A stretch of DNA of 64,000 bases from Undaria pinnatifida (Eukaryota > Sar > Phaeophyceae > Laminariales > Alariaceae): positions 8,141,305 through 8,205,304 of the forward strand of contig JABAKD010000030.1 of assembly GCA_012845835.1 (NCBI GenBank), given 5' to 3'. Position 1 is the stretch's first letter. Every line of letters begins with the position of its first letter. This document shows, piece after piece, positions 44,601 to 56,510 of the stretch. The notes beneath the pieces were generated by a model. The model ran no database searches, was not told where the DNA came from, and worked only from the letters and a program-made list of their open reading frames with translations. The translations under genes and the position numbers were made by a program.

Positions 44601-47600
44601 TCGCTTGGAGGATGTGCTGCGTCCCTAAACCCGCTTCTAAGGCGGACTTCGGCACTTTGTGCTTGCTTTCTTGTCACGGATGATAGCTTCGAATGACTAG
44701 GTGTTCTTTCCAGTCTGGGCGCTTCCAGAGCCGGAAGGGGCGGGGGACGGAGAAAATGCCACCTCCGTTATCATGGTCATATGCACCGGTACGCTCGTGG
44801 TTCCTCTTTGTCTTGGACACGATCGGGCCGAAGTGGCGTCGTGCGCGAGAGGACCGAATGCCCCGAATCGTCCGCCTTGTGTCAGCGATAGCGCCGTCGG
44901 TGGCGGTGCTGCAAGGACGTTGTGTCAGGTCGACATGCTTTGTTTATTGTGATGAGGTATTGTTTCGCTTCAAGCTTAACGCCTTCACAGCTGGAAACCC
45001 GTTTTTGGCAACAAATCACGTGGAATTAGTATAGGGAGGGGTTTCAGGGCTCTGAAGGGGTTAATGGAGCCTGTCTTGTGATCACGGACTAGGTTCTGGC
45101 GATGAGGTAACGTGAGAACAACAACAGCAGCATCAACAGCAGCATCAACAAATCTTTTCGCATGTGATTTTTCCGCTCTGCTGTATCACGGCCGCTGCAT
45201 GATGGGCTACACAAAACGCGCAGTGCCTGTTATGCTGTTGTTGTTGCTGTTTTTGTGTTTTCCAACCTCCCACGCTTGCCTGCCGGGCGTGTGCCCTCTG
45301 TTACGTCGCGTCGCAACTCCACAATTTCGATAGATCGCGTCTCAAACAAAATATTTGTGCGTGCTATCCCTATATATGCTGATTTTTCATTCTCAGGCGG
45401 TTCGATAACTTCCGCTTCGTAGAACACCGTCGCTTGAAGAGTGGGGGTGCGGAAGCGCTGGCGTTGTCCGCGCTTGCCGAAGTGCCCGACCAGTACCGAG
45501 CGATTCGCGCCCTGGGGCTCATGCCAGGTGAGGTCGTCGCCGGCCTGCTTCTGTTTTGTGTGCGCGACGCAATTAGTCTGTTGGTGTATTGAGGACGCCT
45601 GCTGCGGTCGAGGAGTGCGAGGGAGGTGGCTGATAGTGTTGTTGTAGATATATTTCGGGAGGCTTCTGTTCTCGCTTGAGAAGCTCTCTGCCTTCGCCCA
45701 AAAGCACTTGACTCGTCTTCAACCCCTTGAGCATTCCCATGGCCTACAGTAGTTACGTAAAATTATTACAAGTACGTTAGCTTGTGACTTCCAGCTGTGG
45801 CTTCGACCGATCGAGTGGTCCATACGATACTCAGCCTTGGAAAGCTAGGTCATGCATTTGGCGTCCCCCGCGCGCTGTTTCATGTTTCTCGTGAACTTTG
45901 TGTGGGATAATTGTTCAAGGCTGCAAAAGCTGAAAGAAGAATATGAGGCTCTTTTTTATGGCTTTACTTTGGAGTTAGCGTGTTTTTACGCACCTGGCTG
46001 GACAGCGATCTAGGGCATCGCAAGCAACATCGCGAGCAACAGAGACTAACGGCGTATGTTTGGATTTGCCGTCGTGATCTGCCACGGCCCTTGTGCGGAA
46101 CAACGAAAAACCATGGCGGAGACGGTCCATCATGTCTTCATGTGCAGCGGAGGCGATCGTGGACGTACGTAAAAACTGGACCAAAACGCACAATTTCTTC
46201 GATGGAGACCCCTGCCACATTAAAACACACGAACCGAGCTGCTGTTTCTTCTTCTGCTAGCTGTTGCTGGCTACTGCTGGCTGCTGCTTACTCTGCTGCC
46301 TGCTGCTGTTGCTGCCTGCTGTTGGGTGTTGATCCCCCAATACATCGTCGGGCCTCATACAAGCTTGTGTTGCTCTGCTCGTAGCCAGGACTGTCGCCAG
46401 CTACGTATATAGCATGTACTGCGTGATGACCCGGTGATGTCTTAGTTCCAAAATATGGCCCCTTCGCCATCGGCGCGGAGGGGCCGGCCCTAGTCCTACA
46501 GTAGTTACGTTAACACCAGGCACGATATTTTGTGCCATACTTGAGCTGTAAAGTTTGTCCGATGGAATTGTCGATCTCACGTTTTTGTGGGTGCGTGGTA
46601 TCTCGCTCACGCGGCGCGATTGCTTTGCTGAGTACGTAGTGCTTGCTTTTTTGCGAGGTGTCACACGTCGAGCAAGGGGCGTTGTCTTTTGGGGGGGCCT
46701 TGTAATCCGGCAGCCAATAATGAGGATGTCAGCATTGATAATGTTACGAGCGAAGCTAGTTTTAGCAATTACGACGGCGCCAAAAGAATCGGGCCTCCTT
46801 TCCAGCCTCGCGTTGCTCGAATCTCCGTGTCTCGGCCGACTACCGGAATCTTCCGAAAATATAATTTGTGCAAGTTGAATCGTTGTGTGTTGTGTGGCTT
46901 TAATACTGGTTGCACCGTCGTATTCTACTTTTCTGCTTCACACCAACGTACACAGCTTGACTACGGTTACAATAGTCCACCAGCGACCCCCCCCCCATCC
47001 CCGATAGAGCGAAGAACGAGTAGTGTTGGGGCTGCCGGTGCTCTAGTACACGGAATTCGCTTTCGTACGCTCAGGTGAAAAGGACGTGCTTGTATCCGGC
47101 TCGTTGGAGATTCGCCCTCTGTTCGAAAAAACAAGCATCGACAAATGCTGTCCTTGTTTCCACTCCCAGAAAGGTCGGAGATGCGTTGTTGTCGAATTGT
47201 GCGACAACACTGCTCTCCTCGACCTCTCTGGTGAAGAAGGTGCAAAGAGGTGCATGTTTTGCTAAGCTTGTTTCTTCGATCAGAGAACGACCGTCCCCCA
47301 CGCCGCCCCCTCTTTTATCCAAAAGCGTGAGACAAGCGTCGCAAAGAAATGGAGTCCTTCTTCTCATCTTCGCCAGAAAGGTCCAAAATGACGGTGTTGT
47401 CCGGAGTTAGCGGTGTTGTCGGACTTCACCGCTGCCATTGAACTTTCTGGCGAAGGTAACAAGAACCTGGTGTTTTGATGCCTGTTTCTTCGAACAGAGG
47501 GCGAATGTCCTATGCGCCGGATACAAAAACATAGTTGTCGCCCAAGTGCTTTTTAAATGCAGCTGTGCACCAGAGCGCTAGCAACCCGAACACAAGGCGG

Positions 47601-49885
47601 CGCCTCGAGAGCTAGATGCTCCTCGTGCTGCGCTCTGTCGGGGAGGAGGGGGGGGTTCTTGCCTAAGAGACTGAATGCGGTTTTGAGTGCGGCCGTCATC
47701 GTCATTATGTGTACCTTCCCACGACCGTAAGTAGCTAGCGCAGGGCCGCCTGATGTGTACCTCCCTATAGCCATAAGTAGCGAGCGCAGGGCGGTCTGGA
47801 CTTCCTCGCCTTACCGTGTGCCTCTCCGCAGTGCCCTTTTTCTGGCAGTGTCTGTTTTTCGTGCTTTTTTTCCCTTTGTTCTTGCCTTTTAGTCCATTCA
47901 TACGCGTGCGTAGTAAATCATACCCGGTATATCGTAGCTCTGCTTGGTTTAGGGGCGGGGGGGGATCCTGCCCAAGAGACGGAACTCTGGGTCTGACTTT
48001 CCTTGTCGAGATGTGTGCCTACGCTTGTCTTGCTTCTTTTTTATTTACTTTGCCTCTATCGTACGCGTGCATATGCATACCGCTAGTTGGTTGTCTGGGT
48101 CTTTTTTTCATCATGAGCCCCCCTGCTTGCGAGTACGTGCGTTTTCTCTTGTTTTCCCTTTTGAACTTCATATTTTTTTGCAACTGATTAGCTCTTGTTC
48201 GTATACGTTTTAGTTGGTTTCTGCAGACAGTCTGTTTTTTTGTGTCTGGTTCAAGATAGGGGTAGGGGCTGCAGAAAAACCGTTTTATTGTTTCCCCTTG
48301 ATAACACGCATTATTTTCTTATTTTCCTGCCTGTCCACCACGGTTCATACCAACGATTTTTGTTTTTCGTCTTGTTATGTGATTGGCAGATGACTGACTG
48401 CGCCGGGGGGTGGGGGGCGTCATGATCGAAACACTCAAGTCTGGTTATTGTCATCGAATTGATTGTGTATGCCTTCCCATGGCTGTAACAACAAGTCCGG
48501 GGCGATTGTTGCCAGCTGCCAGCGTGGCGTACCCCGAGTTTCTGGCCCCACCCAGCCCCTCCCCCCACCTCCTCTCCCACCCCCTCCCGCCCTTTCTCCT
48601 TTTCGCCCCCCCCCTCTCTCTCCCGCCGCCCCCTCCCCCCCCCCCGTCTCACCCCTCCTTCCCCGCCGCCCCCAATGCGCGCGGTTGAACACGGTTGAAC
48701 ACCGCCGCCGAGTAGACAGCCAAGGAAGAGGCGGCTCGGCGGCGGCTGCTTCGGTCGTCGGCGGAGGGGCTGGTGGTGTCACGCCGTCTATGATGGCGAA
48801 TCGACAGGGAAGCGCACCTAGCGCTCCGAGCGCCCCGCCTTCTACAGACGTCCTCGACGAGGACGTTGGCGTACCGCGCGACTTCCTCTGCCCGCTTACC
48901 CTAGAGGTAAGGAAGCATCCACCCTCGTTGCTGCTTGTTAATAAACCGAAGCAAAGAAGATAACGGACCAGGCCGGGAAAAACAAATCGTGTTTGGCCAG
49001 AACAAAACAAAATGTGATCCACACAACTCAAAATTGTTTTAGCTAAATTTGATCACCCCAAACTAAAGTGGTCTAACCGAACCACATTGGGTGGAACAAA
49101 CCCAAACGCTGGTTAAACCAAACAAAATAGGTCAAATCAAATCAATCTGGCTAGACCAAACCAACAGAACCAAACCCGCCCCTGCAGCGGGTGCAGCTCA
49201 AGGTTGTCAGCACGCGGTGTGCCCGTTGTGCACGGAACACGTGCGTATATCGGTACGCCGGCTTGCCGTAATTTGGTCGAAGGCGGCTTGAAATGTAACG
49301 TAACGTAGATGGGTTCGGCTTTCCCGCGGTATGCGTGATCGTGCGCGTGCGTGTCTTCGAGACGTTTTGCGGTGAGCATGAGCGGTGACTCCAGACGCGT
49401 GTATGAGCGGGTTGTTCCGCAGTGCAACATGTTGCGTTACGTTAGTAGCCGCTCTTCGTCCCTACGTCCGTCCCTTCTGAAGCATCTCCGTTTCATCTCC
49501 GCCGCATTAAAAATTTCGACTGTTGACCGCGCCCCAACAAAAAGGGCCTCTTTCGAGTTGCATAAATCGTCCACGGACCACCGACCACCAACGTACAGCG
49601 CACAACGCACACAACTTGACGGTAGACTCAAACATCCTGCTGCGCATATTCCTTCCGCCAGCTATACCATCGTAAATCGATCGTGCGTTTCCTCCTTGGC
49701 AGGTGATGATCGACCCCGTCGTGTGCGAAGACGGGCACTCGTACGAAAGGGGGGCGCTGGAGGCGTGGCTGAGGAATCACGACACCAGCCCCATGTCCAA
49801 CGCGCGCCTCAACAGCACGATGGTTGTGCCAAACCACGCCCTTCGGAACAGCATAGAGGCTTGGCGCCGGGTGCGGGGTTACTGA
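41620..49885 (+). CDS. RGLG-like copine/VWA E3 ubiquitin ligase with C-terminal U-box
   Basis: Seven exons, all in phase: 41620-41709, 42440-42509, 43182-43472, 44240-44370, 45397-45527, 48716-48906 and 49703-49885 (TGA), 361 codons. The first coding exon upstream of 41620 was not found. Plant RGLG proteins are membrane-associated E3 ligases made of a copine-type VWA domain plus a RING. Here the VWA part is clear: metal-site motif VGVDFTRSNEW, NPYQ, CYGFGDS, SGPTSFAP with the metal-site Thr, VIIADGQ, then YPLSIIMIGVGEGPWD and REFD, and RFDNFRFVEH with SALAEVPDQYRAI. After a Gly/Ala/Ser-rich linker comes a U-box instead of a RING: PRDFLCPLTLE (exon 6) joined to VMIDPVVCEDGHSYERGAL and WLRNHDTSPMSNARL (exon 7). 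U-boxes recruit E2 enzymes without zinc. A phase-compatible open stretch, 46714-47072, could be an extra linker exon. Confidence 0.85.
43926..44009. repeat. Polypyrimidine microsatellite in VWA/U-box intron
   Basis: CCCTCTCC and CCCTCCCTCT units. The opposite strand gives a 317-codon frame that exists only because of this low-complexity run. A similar C/T-rich stretch at about 48540-48660 precedes exon 48716-48906. Confidence 0.9.
47090..47526. mobile_element. Foldback/MITE-like element in VWA/U-box intron
   Basis: The termini TTGTATCCGGC ... ATTCGCCCTCTGTTCGAA ... AAACA ... GCATC (about 49 bp) return inverted at the right end at roughly 80% identity. The interior holds smaller palindromes (TGTTGTCG and CGACAACA near 47187). 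No obvious target-site duplication and no coding frame. The superfamily is unknown. Confidence 0.6.
48965..49170. repeat. Degenerate ACCAAAC-type low-complexity tract
   Basis: Within the last intron of the VWA/U-box gene, words such as CAAACCAAA, AACCAAAC and GGTCAAATC recur irregularly. It may be an old microsatellite. Confidence 0.4.
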
Positions 49886-50656
49886 CCGAAGCCTAGCCCT
49901 GTAACTGTCGAGCCTAGCAGCTCTTGAGGGCGCCATGAAAGGTTTTTAACTCGCAAAAGTTGTGCGTGGTACATATCTCGACATGGCAATGGCATAGTAT
50001 GGAATAGCAAGTACGTGGTCGGGGGAACGGGAATTGAATGGGCTGAGCAATGCCCGACGGCCTGTACGTTCTCGACGCCAAAATAGAACGATTTATATCG
50101 ACATCACGTCAGGTCAGATCGAGGAAGAGAAAGTCGTGCGTAACCTGGGTAAACCGACAATTGATGGCGGGAGGCTGCGCCCCACGAAAGCCTCGCGAAA
50201 GCCTCACGGAAGCCTCGCGAAAGCCTCACGAAGGTCTCGCGAAAGCCTCACGAAAGCCCGACTTTTCCCGTTCGTGTTTTGTGTTTTTAATGTGTCGCAT
50301 ACGGGGGGGCACTGTGGTTGTTAGGAGATGTCGGGAGGGTAGAGGGCGGGTTCGCGACTCCGTTGTGGGTGCTTGCGGGTATTACTCGCCACGAAGCTGG
50401 GGCTAGTTATGGTGGACCAATCTTATCATTTATGTTCGAGTAAGTTGAAGCGCACCGTGTGGTACGTGACTTATTTCTTTTTATGTAGAGCAAACAGTAG
50501 TACTGACTGTGGTATCAGAAAGTATTCGAGCGATGGAGAAAATGGAATATGGGTATCTAAAATATTGTTGTATCAACAATCCTCGACGGTTATGTAGTCG
50601 TGCGAAGAGTCCGAGAAGGCCGCAACGTCCTCTGCAGGCATTTTTTTTCTCCCGCT
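49886..50656. other. Intergenic with 11-bp tandem repeat, no gene seen
   Basis: At about 50180-50262 some seven units of GAAAGCCTCAC or GAAAGCCTCGC are present. The remainder shows no recognised gene and must contain the VWA/U-box polyadenylation site. Confidence 0.5.
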
Positions 50657-51160
50657 TTACGCCGCAGGATTCACTGGCAAAGGTTGCCCACGCGTCAGCT
50701 CGATGGTACGGCTCCTCATGGCATAGACTAAGCGCTTAGCTTCACCCATTGCTTCGTGGTACTCAACGTGCCACTCAATGTGGACAACGTTATCATTATC
50801 CCGAGTTTTTCTTCTCTTTTTTTCTATGTGTTGTGGTAATCTCAGTTCCCTGGTTGCTGGGATCTCTACATGTAGAAGCAAAGCGATATCCTTGTCTGGC
50901 TTGAGATCGTTTTCCTTAGTGCAAGGTCGTGTCAGGCATGACTTTCAGCCATGTCCTTGGGATTTTTTGCATCAACCCGATCACGCACGAAGTAAGCTCC
51001 AGCCGGCTGTGACATAAATCGCTAGCCGGCACCCAGACCGGTGGCCTGCACCAATTCCCACCTTCTCGGATGTCTTTAAGGTTTTGGCGTCAGCGCCACG
51101 GTTGGACTCACCACCCATTTTCCAAGGCGTCCAAAGAGGCTTTCAACTATCCAATGAATG
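50657..51160 (-). pseudogene. Decayed protein-coding sequence of unknown family
   Basis: Minus-strand frames read like protein across a sequence of lesions: SLFGRLGKWVVSPTVAL, a stop, RHPRRWELVQATGLGAG, a stop, RFMSQPAGAYFVRDRVDA and KNPKDMAESHA, a stop, HDLALRK, a frameshift, then NDLKPDKDIALLLHVEIP. The last intact part includes VVHIEWHVEYHEAMGEAKR and ends at TAA (50657-50659) after GQPLPVNPAA. I count three in-frame stops and one shift. Good amino-acid texture on both sides of each lesion suggests recent decay. I do not recognise the family; a mobile-element protein is one possibility. Confidence 0.5.
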
Positions 51161-54099
51161 GATTGGTTTGTTGAGTTTTTTATATATAATTGAAAAACGT
51201 GAGCTGTGAGCACGACCGAGTGAATGGTTGAAACTCAGCTTTGCAAGCTGCGTAGTACATCTATTTTCCATTTATGATACCTGTATGGTGTTGGTGAAAT
51301 AAACCTACGATAGGGTTGTTAAAACACAGTTTCACCAATTGTACGGAAGGTCGTTCGCGCGTGTTGAGTTGTAGAACACACGCGACCGGCGTATGACGCA
51401 GATACCGGAGCCGAGTGTCGACCACTCCATTCGTCGCCTTCACAGCTTACATCAAAACTCGCAGCTGGCTTTTGCGTGTAGTGCCCCTGGACTAGATTTT
51501 ATAAAAAAAAATTCAAGGACGTTAGCCGTGAGTTCGACGAATTTCAGGTCAACACTCATCTTTGCAAGCTGCGTTGTTGGTACTTGTAATATACTATATG
51601 GGTGAGTTTTTATTGGGAGGGGTCCTATTTTTTGTCCACTATAATGGTAAGTGTTGGTATTTTTACTTTGGGTGGGGAATTTTTCTACCGTCTGTATGAC
51701 GGAACATCGAGCGGTGTCCGTCCGTCTGCCCTTCTGGCTAATCCACTACTGGCTACCAAAGCCGAGGAAGGAAAACTTCCAGAGGCCCCGCCGAATCGAT
51801 CCCGGGGCCCTCCTCTCATTGGCGTCGACGGGACCATTCGATGCGAGCGGGTGTTGGTGGCTCTTGGGTAAAAAGGTGGCCCGAGCTGGTGGTGTTGATC
51901 TCATTGATACCGAGGCGCTCGCACGAGACGGCAGGGCAAATCGCGGATAGAAAAACTGTGGTCTTGTCGTCGGAGATGAGCGCAACAGGGGACCCTAAAG
52001 AGGTGCGTGCGTACTGGTCCTGTCGATGCGGATGTCGGCGGTGCCTGTGGCGGTGAATTGGGCCCCTATCTCGGCATGTACATGTCGGCGCGGCGGCTAA
52101 AGCGGTCTGTGAAGAGGAGGATGTGGGCGACGCGGCGTGGAGAAAAAAACACAGAGCCACATTAGCCGAAGATGCTGACGGTGATGCCTCGCCCGTTTGG
52201 TAGGGGCAGGGAAAGAGGGTCTACAGGCCAGCGAATCTTATGGCGCGAATTCATGCGCGCTTGGCATGTGATCAAGGCATCAGCGGATCAGCCAGACGGT
52301 GGGAATGTTCATGCTGCTCCACGAAAAAAAACGCGCGAGTATGTTGGCCGTGCGTGAAACTCCCAAGTAGCAGGAGGTGATGGCGTAGTCACGTATGTTG
52401 CCCGTCAAGGGTGCATCGAGATCGGGACGTAGACGCGCGGGGGTGGGGTGGTTGGAGGTGTTTGGTTGTGCCCGGTGTGGGGGGGGGGCTTATTAATAGT
52501 TGGTCGATAAACTAGGAGCACGATGTCGTCGTTGGTGTGATGGAGTTAGCCTTTACCAGGTCGTGGCGATGGCAAGATCGTCCGAAACATGTGGGCGGCA
52601 AATTGAGGAGATGAAATCCGAAAGGTTTGTCCGCGGGAGGAAACGGGACTCCAAAAGAAGGACGCTGGTAGCGGCGGAGCACAGAGGCTGGGCGTGTTGT
52701 TCGTGCGCTCAGGCCTTATGAGTTTACGGCGATTCTCTTTGCGTGGACGTGAAATATGTACCATGACGTTCAGTTGTGTGTTTCGGTAATTTCCGTCCAA
52801 CGAGAGAAATGGCCGAGATAGGTGTATGTGACCGAACAATGTGCTAGTAAGCCCACTACTGTACGGAAGTAACCACCTGAAAGTCATGGTGTACACCTTC
52901 CAGATTTACCCAGAATGGAGTGCAACCTCTCTAGTCAACACTGCACCGACCAGGCGATTGTTCCCGCTTGTCAGCGCTGAGTGCCAGCTCAGTGGTTATC
53001 TTGTTCCTCTGAACAAAAACGCAACCTGAGGTCCGCGTCCAGCTGTTAAGCCTGGACCTCAGGCTTGCCCACGGGTAAGATGTTGGTGTGGCTGTGTGCT
53101 CTGCAGAGCCTTGAACTCATTTTTTTCTGAGTGACACCGGGCCTTATGAGAGGAGAGTAGTGCCGTTTTGCTGTGATCCGCTTCGGCCTGGCATCCCCAC
53201 AGGCAAAAACTTGTTCTAAAGCTGGGCGCATTTGTTGACATGCAGAAGGCACTCGCAAGTACGAAACGCTAAGCTCGGCGTCGAGGCTCAACTTGATGTG
53301 TTGTCGCCACCACCGGGTACCGTTTGTTCCGTCAGATTTCTTGAATATGTCGTGTTGTAGAGCTTAGTTAGGTTTGGTAGGGAGTCACCCCCACGCCAAG
53401 GGGTGCGGCAGAAGTTTATGAGCTCCCCTCCCAACATGCGGAGCTCGATATCTCACCGAGAAAAAACATGACTTCGTTGTAGGCAGTCGTTCAGGCCACC
53501 CGCGACCAACATTCGTATGGCCTCTACTTTTTAGTCCTGACAACAACCATTCTCGTAAAATTATCATCCTAGCCCATAGTTTTTTGCACACTTGAGGGAG
53601 CTCAACCGGTCAGTAAAAAACAAAAACGTTTCGCCCAAAAACGTGAAACTGTAGGGGTACTCCGAGTGGGGGGATGCGTGGTTGGTCGGTGTTGGGAAGC
53701 GTGCTCCTCATGGGTTCCGGTGCCCTCTGTTCGGTCTCTCCTCGTGGCTCGCTGGATAGCCTCAAAAGCTTATGCATTATTTCCTCTACATTGAACTCCA
53801 AAAAAGACAGACAAAACAAGACAAGACAGAGTAGGGCAGGGTAGAACACGTAGTGCGAGGTAGAGCAGGTAGAGCAGGTAGGGCAGGTAGTGAGATGTGG
53901 GGCGTCTTGCTTGTCCCATCACCGTCACCTACATTACCGCCCATCTATGATGACCTTGACGTGAGTGTGACATCTAATATCACGTGGTTTTACCTCAACC
54001 ATGATATGGTTTCACGTAGAATCTATACACAATCCTTCTACGGAGGGCACTCCATCACAAAACCACTATCGTGAGACGACTGGATTAATAGGCACTTGT
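51161..54099. other. Intergenic, no convincing gene
   Basis: Several frames of 60-116 codons overlap on opposite strands without family resemblance. A short minus-strand frame ending at 53059 (SSHKARCHSEKNEF) has protein-like texture but no context. A perfect 10-bp inverted repeat at 53025-53063 is listed separately. Confidence 0.4.
53025..53063. other. Perfect inverted repeat (hairpin)
   Basis: CCTGAGGTCC and GGACCTCAGG are separated by 19 bp. No T run follows. Function unknown. Confidence 0.6.
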
Positions 54100-54500
54100 T
54101 TTTCCTTTTACCAGTGGTTCGAACGGGGTAATACCCTCTAATACCTAAACAAAATGGCGCCGTCGGTAGACCATCTAGGTTTTATGGGTCGTGGGGGCGA
54201 ACCTCACCATCCACCAATAATAATATTTTACGGCTTTTTCCCATGTATATGTGATACTTGAAAAATGTCTTCCCGGTATCCCCAGGAAACGGAACGGCGT
54301 GAACATTGACACGTCCGCCCGTATCTCCGGCCGGTTAGCTATCCCGCCCGTCCAGGGGGAGAGTGTTGTATAAGGCTTAGTTAGCGTAAGCAACTGGTTG
54401 GCATCCTACCAGTGGTCAAACGGCTTAAACCAAGGGGCAGATCGTTGTATAAGGCTTAGTTAGGGTAAGCAACTGGTTGGCATCCCACCAGTGGTCAAAC
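54100..54500. repeat. tRNA-like dispersed repeat, copy 1 (with a partial second unit)
   Basis: Shared blocks with 59.6-60.3 kb: AAATGGCG.CGTCG..AGACCAT, GGGTCGTGGG, CACCATCCACCAATAATAAT, ATCCCCAGGAAA.GGAAC, ACACGTCCGCCCGTA, ATAAGGCTTAGTT and CCAGTGGTCAAACGG. The last blocks are tandemly repeated (54370-54500). Its tRNA-like B box is mutated (GGGGGCGAACCTC). Confidence 0.65.
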
Positions 54501-54808
54501 GGATTACTGTGATACCTCCTGATCCCTTAACAATCGTGAGAAAATAAGCGCTTCAATTTCTTGCAAACCGCGAGAAGCTTATTGGGAGCGGAAGTCTTCC
54601 GTATAGTAACCTTTCGCCCCTAGGGCCTGCACGGACAAACCTCGCTCTTCGCGGGTCTCGCTTCATGCCCGCAGCTCCTTGTTCCAATTGCGGCGGCGGT
54701 CATTGCAGCGTCGATTCCATAGGGGGTGGTTGATCACGACACCATGCTACGATAAAGGTATGGCATTATAAGGTATACCGCTTGTTGGCTGAAGCGTTTT
54801 GACGCGTG

Positions 54809-55144
54809 CTACGACAGAGGTGCCCCATACTTTATCTGAGATTTTCCTCGCTTTAGGAGGTCAAGACATGCCATCCTTAATTCAAAATATGATTTGGACG
54901 CTTCCAGAAAAATAAAGCTGCCGACGACACAAAACATCCCATGGCCCAAAGGTATAGGTCGACAGCAATCATTCATTAAAAATAATGGCGTTTTTTTTCC
55001 CGACGATTTGGGGGTTAAGGAGCCCCGCCATTCATACACAATTTCAGACAAAAAGTGATGCAATGCCTCGATCGCAGAGTGCTCCTTTTGGCAATGACAG
55101 GCCTCGCCAATAACCCGAAGTAAAGCCGTCGGAATTTTCAACAT
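54809..55144 (-). CDS. Unrecognised single-exon frame, 111 residues
   Basis: An ATG at 55144 opens a 112-codon frame ending TAG. Its amino-acid texture is protein-like (MLKIPTALLRVIGEACHC, then HHFLSEIVYEWRGSLTP, FLMNDCCRPIP, FLEASKSYFELRMACLDLL), but I know no family. The frame continues upstream to about 55186, where GGAG/gtaaga could be a donor of a preceding exon. A mobile-element fragment is plausible. Confidence 0.3.
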   Translation of the reverse strand: MLKIPTALLRVIGEACHCQKEHSAIEALHHFLSEIVYEWRGSLTPKSSGKKTPLFLMNDCCRPIPLGHGMFCVVGSFIFLEASKSYFELRMACLDLLKRGKSQIKYGAPLS

Positions 55145-55600
55145 TTTTGAGCTGGAATATAACGTTCGTTGTCTTACCTCCACCACATGGGATCGTAGTC
55201 GATTCGGGTCGTAGCACTTTTTTTTTTTCTTTTCTTTATTTCCCCGCCCTCAAAAAGATCGATCCAAATGGGAGAGAAGTGTATAGAGCTCCTCAAACGA
55301 GGACCCTCAGGAGGCAAAACAAGAAAAGAGGTGCACGCCTCTTATTATGCGTCTCATGCTTATTTGAACTTGCACTTTTGGCGACGAAAACAAAAACGCC
55401 GTTGTGGCACACTCATCCCTCTCGTATGAATATCATTCACCCCTTCAGACGGAAATGGCGATTCGTGCGACGACTAGAGCGTCGGCCACACGAGGTAGCC
55501 CGGGCTAAAGGGGTAAAGGCTAGGTTAACGGGCGCGTTCGAAAGTGCTACACGGAAGGGGACGTACGGCACGTGCGCAGCATAATAGCATGGTCATACTT

Positions 55601-55770
55601 AGCAGTGGACACCCCGATTTAAGAGCCCCTGGGATAAGAGCATTTGGTACTTAAGAGCGGTCAAAATCGGCATGTCCCACCTAAACCAAAAGCTTACACA
55701 TTTCCCACTGCAGATAAGAGCAAAGTATAGTCAAGAGCGCTTCTCTTCGCTTGCCACGGGGCGATCTTAG
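55601..55770. repeat. TAAGAGC/GGTCAAAATCGGC repeat, possible transposon end
   Basis: CAGTGGACACCCCGATTTAAGAGC, then GGGATAAGAGC and TTAAGAGCGGTCAAAATCGGC. The arrangement (CAG start, several direct sub-repeats) recalls ends of pogo/Tigger-like elements and resembles the AGGCGGTCAAAGTCGGC repeat at 28.6 kb. The other end was not found. Confidence 0.4.
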
Positions 55771-56510
55771 ATCGGAGTACTCACTGTACACCGCTACGTT
55801 CTGGTTCTTCGTATTAGCGCACTTATACAAAGTAGAAGGCTTTGAAGGACCGTACCTATCGGGTCGGGGTTAGGTCGCTGTGCCTGCGTCTCAAGGATAG
55901 TTGAACAACCATGGTCAAGCGGTGAAGGCTATGGCGACTTCAAAGTGCGTGGCTTGTTCAGCATGGGTGACACCCTCTGGTGACAGTCCCGGGAGGGTAT
56001 CTGTGCTCGTAAATATATGCTAGACATATGTTAAGACGCGGTCACACGAACAAATGCGGCGCAACCTGGACCGTGAGCTCCAATACCAATGTGCATGTGT
56101 GATAAGAGTAATACCTGGTGGGTATGTCATAGCTTCATGTCTGACACGGTGAGACCTCTGTTTGTGACATCGCTGCGGCAATAGTAGACCACCGGGGTGG
56201 GCCGGCTTTCAATAGGACCACTCGTGCAGATGCCGCATATAGGATGTAGCGGCGGTTGTGTTCCAGGGCATTAATTAGCTGCTGCACTGGCGCATCGGGA
56301 CTGACGTTTAGCGCAAAGCAATAGGCGTCGGAATCGCGTGTTGCGCTGGTACGCTTCGTGCAACAAAACGCCAAAGCCCTTAATACCCAGCCTTGTACTG
56401 TTGCCCTGATTATGAACGTGAGTTGTCGAGTGTCAGCACTGTACGCCGCTTGGAACGCAGAGTCCATGCTCGGGTATGGATGGGCTGGCATTGGGCACGT
56501 TAGCTCAGCT

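Noticed and set aside
43724-44677. 317-codon minus-strand frame
   Set aside because: It overlaps two real exons of the VWA/U-box gene on the other strand and owes its length to the CCCTCTCC microsatellite.
46260-46330. CTGCTG-type run as a coding trinucleotide repeat
   Set aside because: It lies in an intron of the VWA/U-box gene with no supporting exon.
48435-49031. 198-codon minus-strand frame
   Set aside because: Antisense of U-box exon 6 and its C/T-rich acceptor region; composed of Gly/Arg/Glu runs.
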